A stretch of 6,466 nucleotides of DNA, taken from assembly GCA_044867525.1 (NCBI GenBank), contig JBIOVB010000044.1:1-6466 (forward strand). Reading direction: 5' to 3'. Below the pieces are notes generated by a model that was not told the DNA's origin, made no database searches, and saw nothing but the letters and a program-made list of their open reading frames with translations. Below, piece by piece: positions 5,219 through 6,466 of the stretch. Within the stretch, counting starts at the first letter, position 1; every line of letters starts with the position of its first letter. A program made the position numbers and the translations under genes. The DNA is from JALYNX01 sp044867525 (GTDB lineage Bacteria; Actinomycetota; Acidimicrobiia; Spongiisociales; ZC4RG35).

Positions 5219-6463
5219 ATGAGGCACTCGATGACTCTCGCACTCGCCTTCCTGGTAGCAGCCTGTACGTCGTCCGGGGGCACCGCGACCACGGCGGGCG
5301 CGTCGCCGGCCGAGGAGGGTCCGACGACCAGTGCCGCGGCCGCCACCATTTCCGGCTTTCCCACGACGACGGTTGAGATCATCTCGCCTCTGCCCCCACC
5401 AACAGGTGCGGTCATTGCAACCGGAGCCGGGTGGGAGCTGACCGACGAGGAGTTCGCCGTTCTGGTCGATTTCGCCGCCACCGCCATGCAGCAATCCTTC
5501 GCCGCTCCGGTGACGGTCGACGTGATGGGCCCAACAGGGGTCACCGATCTCAGCGAAGGCGTGGAGTACATCGCACCGTCACAGTGGGAAGTACTCCGGG
5601 CATTGCGTTTGGTCGGCGCCGAAGACTCGTTGCAGAAAGTCAATGAGATTCGCCAGGACCGGGTCAGGGGAACCTGCTGTGCCGCTCGAGACGGGGTGAT
5701 CACGGTTCGGGTCGAGGACACCGGTTACGAAGCCCTGACCAGCTATGTGATCGTCCACGAATTGGTTCATGCCCTGCTGACTATGAACCCGCCGAGGGGG
5801 GTCCTTCCGGACACCGTCTTCGATGAGCCCGTCGATGTGGCCAGCGGTGCCTCCGAGGGGGTGCCCCAGTGGGTGGCGGTCCGGTACCACGACAGCCTCA
5901 GCGCCGGCGACCAGCAGGCAATAAGCGCCGACATCCCAATCATCAGATCGGAAGACCTCGAGGCCGGAGTTCCGGAAGTGGCGGCCGAGTTGCTCACCTT
6001 CGGCTATGTGAGAGGCCCGGAGCTCGTCGATGGGCTGACCGCTGCGGGCATCGAACGTCCCTACGACGAGGTCGTCGATCGGTTCCCCGGCACCTCCGAG
6101 CAGGTGCTGTTCCCCGATGCCTACATCTTGGATGAGGTTCCGGTCGAACCCACGATGCCGGCGGTGCCGACCGGATTCCAGGAGGCCGGAGCAGGCAGGC
6201 TCGGTGCCCTGTACCTGACGATGCTGGCATCAACCCAGGTCGGGGAGGAAGGTGCGCTCGAACTGGTACGCCCGTGGGCGGGCGATACCTATGTGCTCTG
6301 GGACGAAGGCGACCGGGTGTGCCTGGCCGCCGAGGTGATAATGGACGACACGACCTCGGGAGAGGCTCTCGCCGTGGTGCTCAGCGACTGGGCCGGAGCA
6401 ATCCAGTCTGCCTCAGTCGAGGCCGAGGGTGCCTCGATTTCGATCAGGTCCTGTTCCGCCTGA
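5219..6463 (+). CDS. Predicted lipoprotein with zincin (HExxH) metalloprotease motif
   Basis: 414 residues. A very short signal peptide with n-region MRHSM and hydrophobic TLALAFLVAA ends in a lipobox VAAC (Cys16), predicting a membrane-anchored, outward-facing protein. A Thr/Ser/Ala/Pro-rich linker follows to about residue 65. The catalytic-type motif HELVH is at 180-184, inside a hydrophobic helix (SYVIVHELVHALL). A plausible third zinc ligand, Glu213, lies in ASEGVPQWVA, like the NEG-type Glu of peptidase-MA/gluzincin enzymes. Paired cysteines occur in GTCCAA, just before the zinc helix, with further ones near the C-terminus (DRVCLA, IRSCSA); they could form disulfides outside the cell. 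ATG 5219 gives the only basic residue of the signal peptide. ATG 5231 has a GAGG six bases upstream and is the alternative. I recognise no specific family and can name no substrate. It lies 25 bp after the flavoprotein, and the stop is 3 bases from the window end. Confidence 0.85.
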   Translation: MRHSMTLALAFLVAACTSSGGTATTAGASPAEEGPTTSAAAATISGFPTTTVEIISPLPPPTGAVIATGAGWELTDEEFAVLVDFAATAMQQSFAAPVTVDVMGPTGVTDLSEGVEYIAPSQWEVLRALRLVGAEDSLQKVNEIRQDRVRGTCCAARDGVITVRVEDTGYEALTSYVIVHELVHALLTMNPPRGVLPDTVFDEPVDVASGASEGVPQWVAVRYHDSLSAGDQQAISADIPIIRSEDLEAGVPEVAAELLTFGYVRGPELVDGLTAAGIERPYDEVVDRFPGTSEQVLFPDAYILDEVPVEPTMPAVPTGFQEAGAGRLGALYLTMLASTQVGEEGALELVRPWAGDTYVLWDEGDRVCLAAEVIMDDTTSGEALAVVLSDWAGAIQSASVEAEGASISIRSCSA

Positions 6464-6466
6464 CCA

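Overview
The window reads as a chromosomal stretch from a GC-rich actinobacterium (Actinomycetota). Codons are strongly G/C-ending. The left-hand gene set resembles operons I recall from Streptomyces and related genera. The Thr/Ser-rich linker of the lipoprotein, and the moderate rather than extreme GC, would also fit the Acidimicrobiia. Placement below phylum is a guess. I see no rRNA, tRNA, CRISPR array, insertion sequence or phage gene.

Minus strand, 1-2955: a four-gene operon read right to left. It encodes a ribbon-helix-helix (RHH) protein annotated in databases as 'HicB-family antitoxin', a cytoplasmic DUF4097 beta-repeat protein, a DrrA-type ABC ATPase and a DrrB-type ABC-2 permease that runs off the left edge. 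The genes are packed tightly: ATGA overlap, ATGATG junction, then a 17-base overlap. The promoter in front of the RHH gene is unusually clear: TTGACT, a 17-bp spacer, CATAGT, then 6 bp to the ATG. This predicts a leaderless mRNA. Each promoter hexamer lies inside its own inverted repeat built from the half-site TGGCAC. This is a good candidate for an autoregulatory operator bound by the RHH protein. The whole looks like a self-regulated export module with a DUF4097 accessory protein, and is the most interesting item here.

Divergent intergenic region, 2956-3388: it starts with a short ORF whose first ~35 residues look like real protein, perhaps a truncated RraB-like gene. An 11-bp perfect hairpin with a competing downstream partner follows, then a candidate plus-strand promoter, then about 240 bases of possible structured leader before the next gene.

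Plus strand, 3389-6463: an OsmC-family protein with only one cysteine, a CzcO-like two-Rossmann flavoprotein oxidoreductase 11 bp downstream, and, after 25 bp, a predicted lipoprotein with a zincin motif (HELVH plus a downstream Glu). The first two plausibly form a redox or detoxification pair. The lipoprotein may be co-transcribed, but no functional link is visible.
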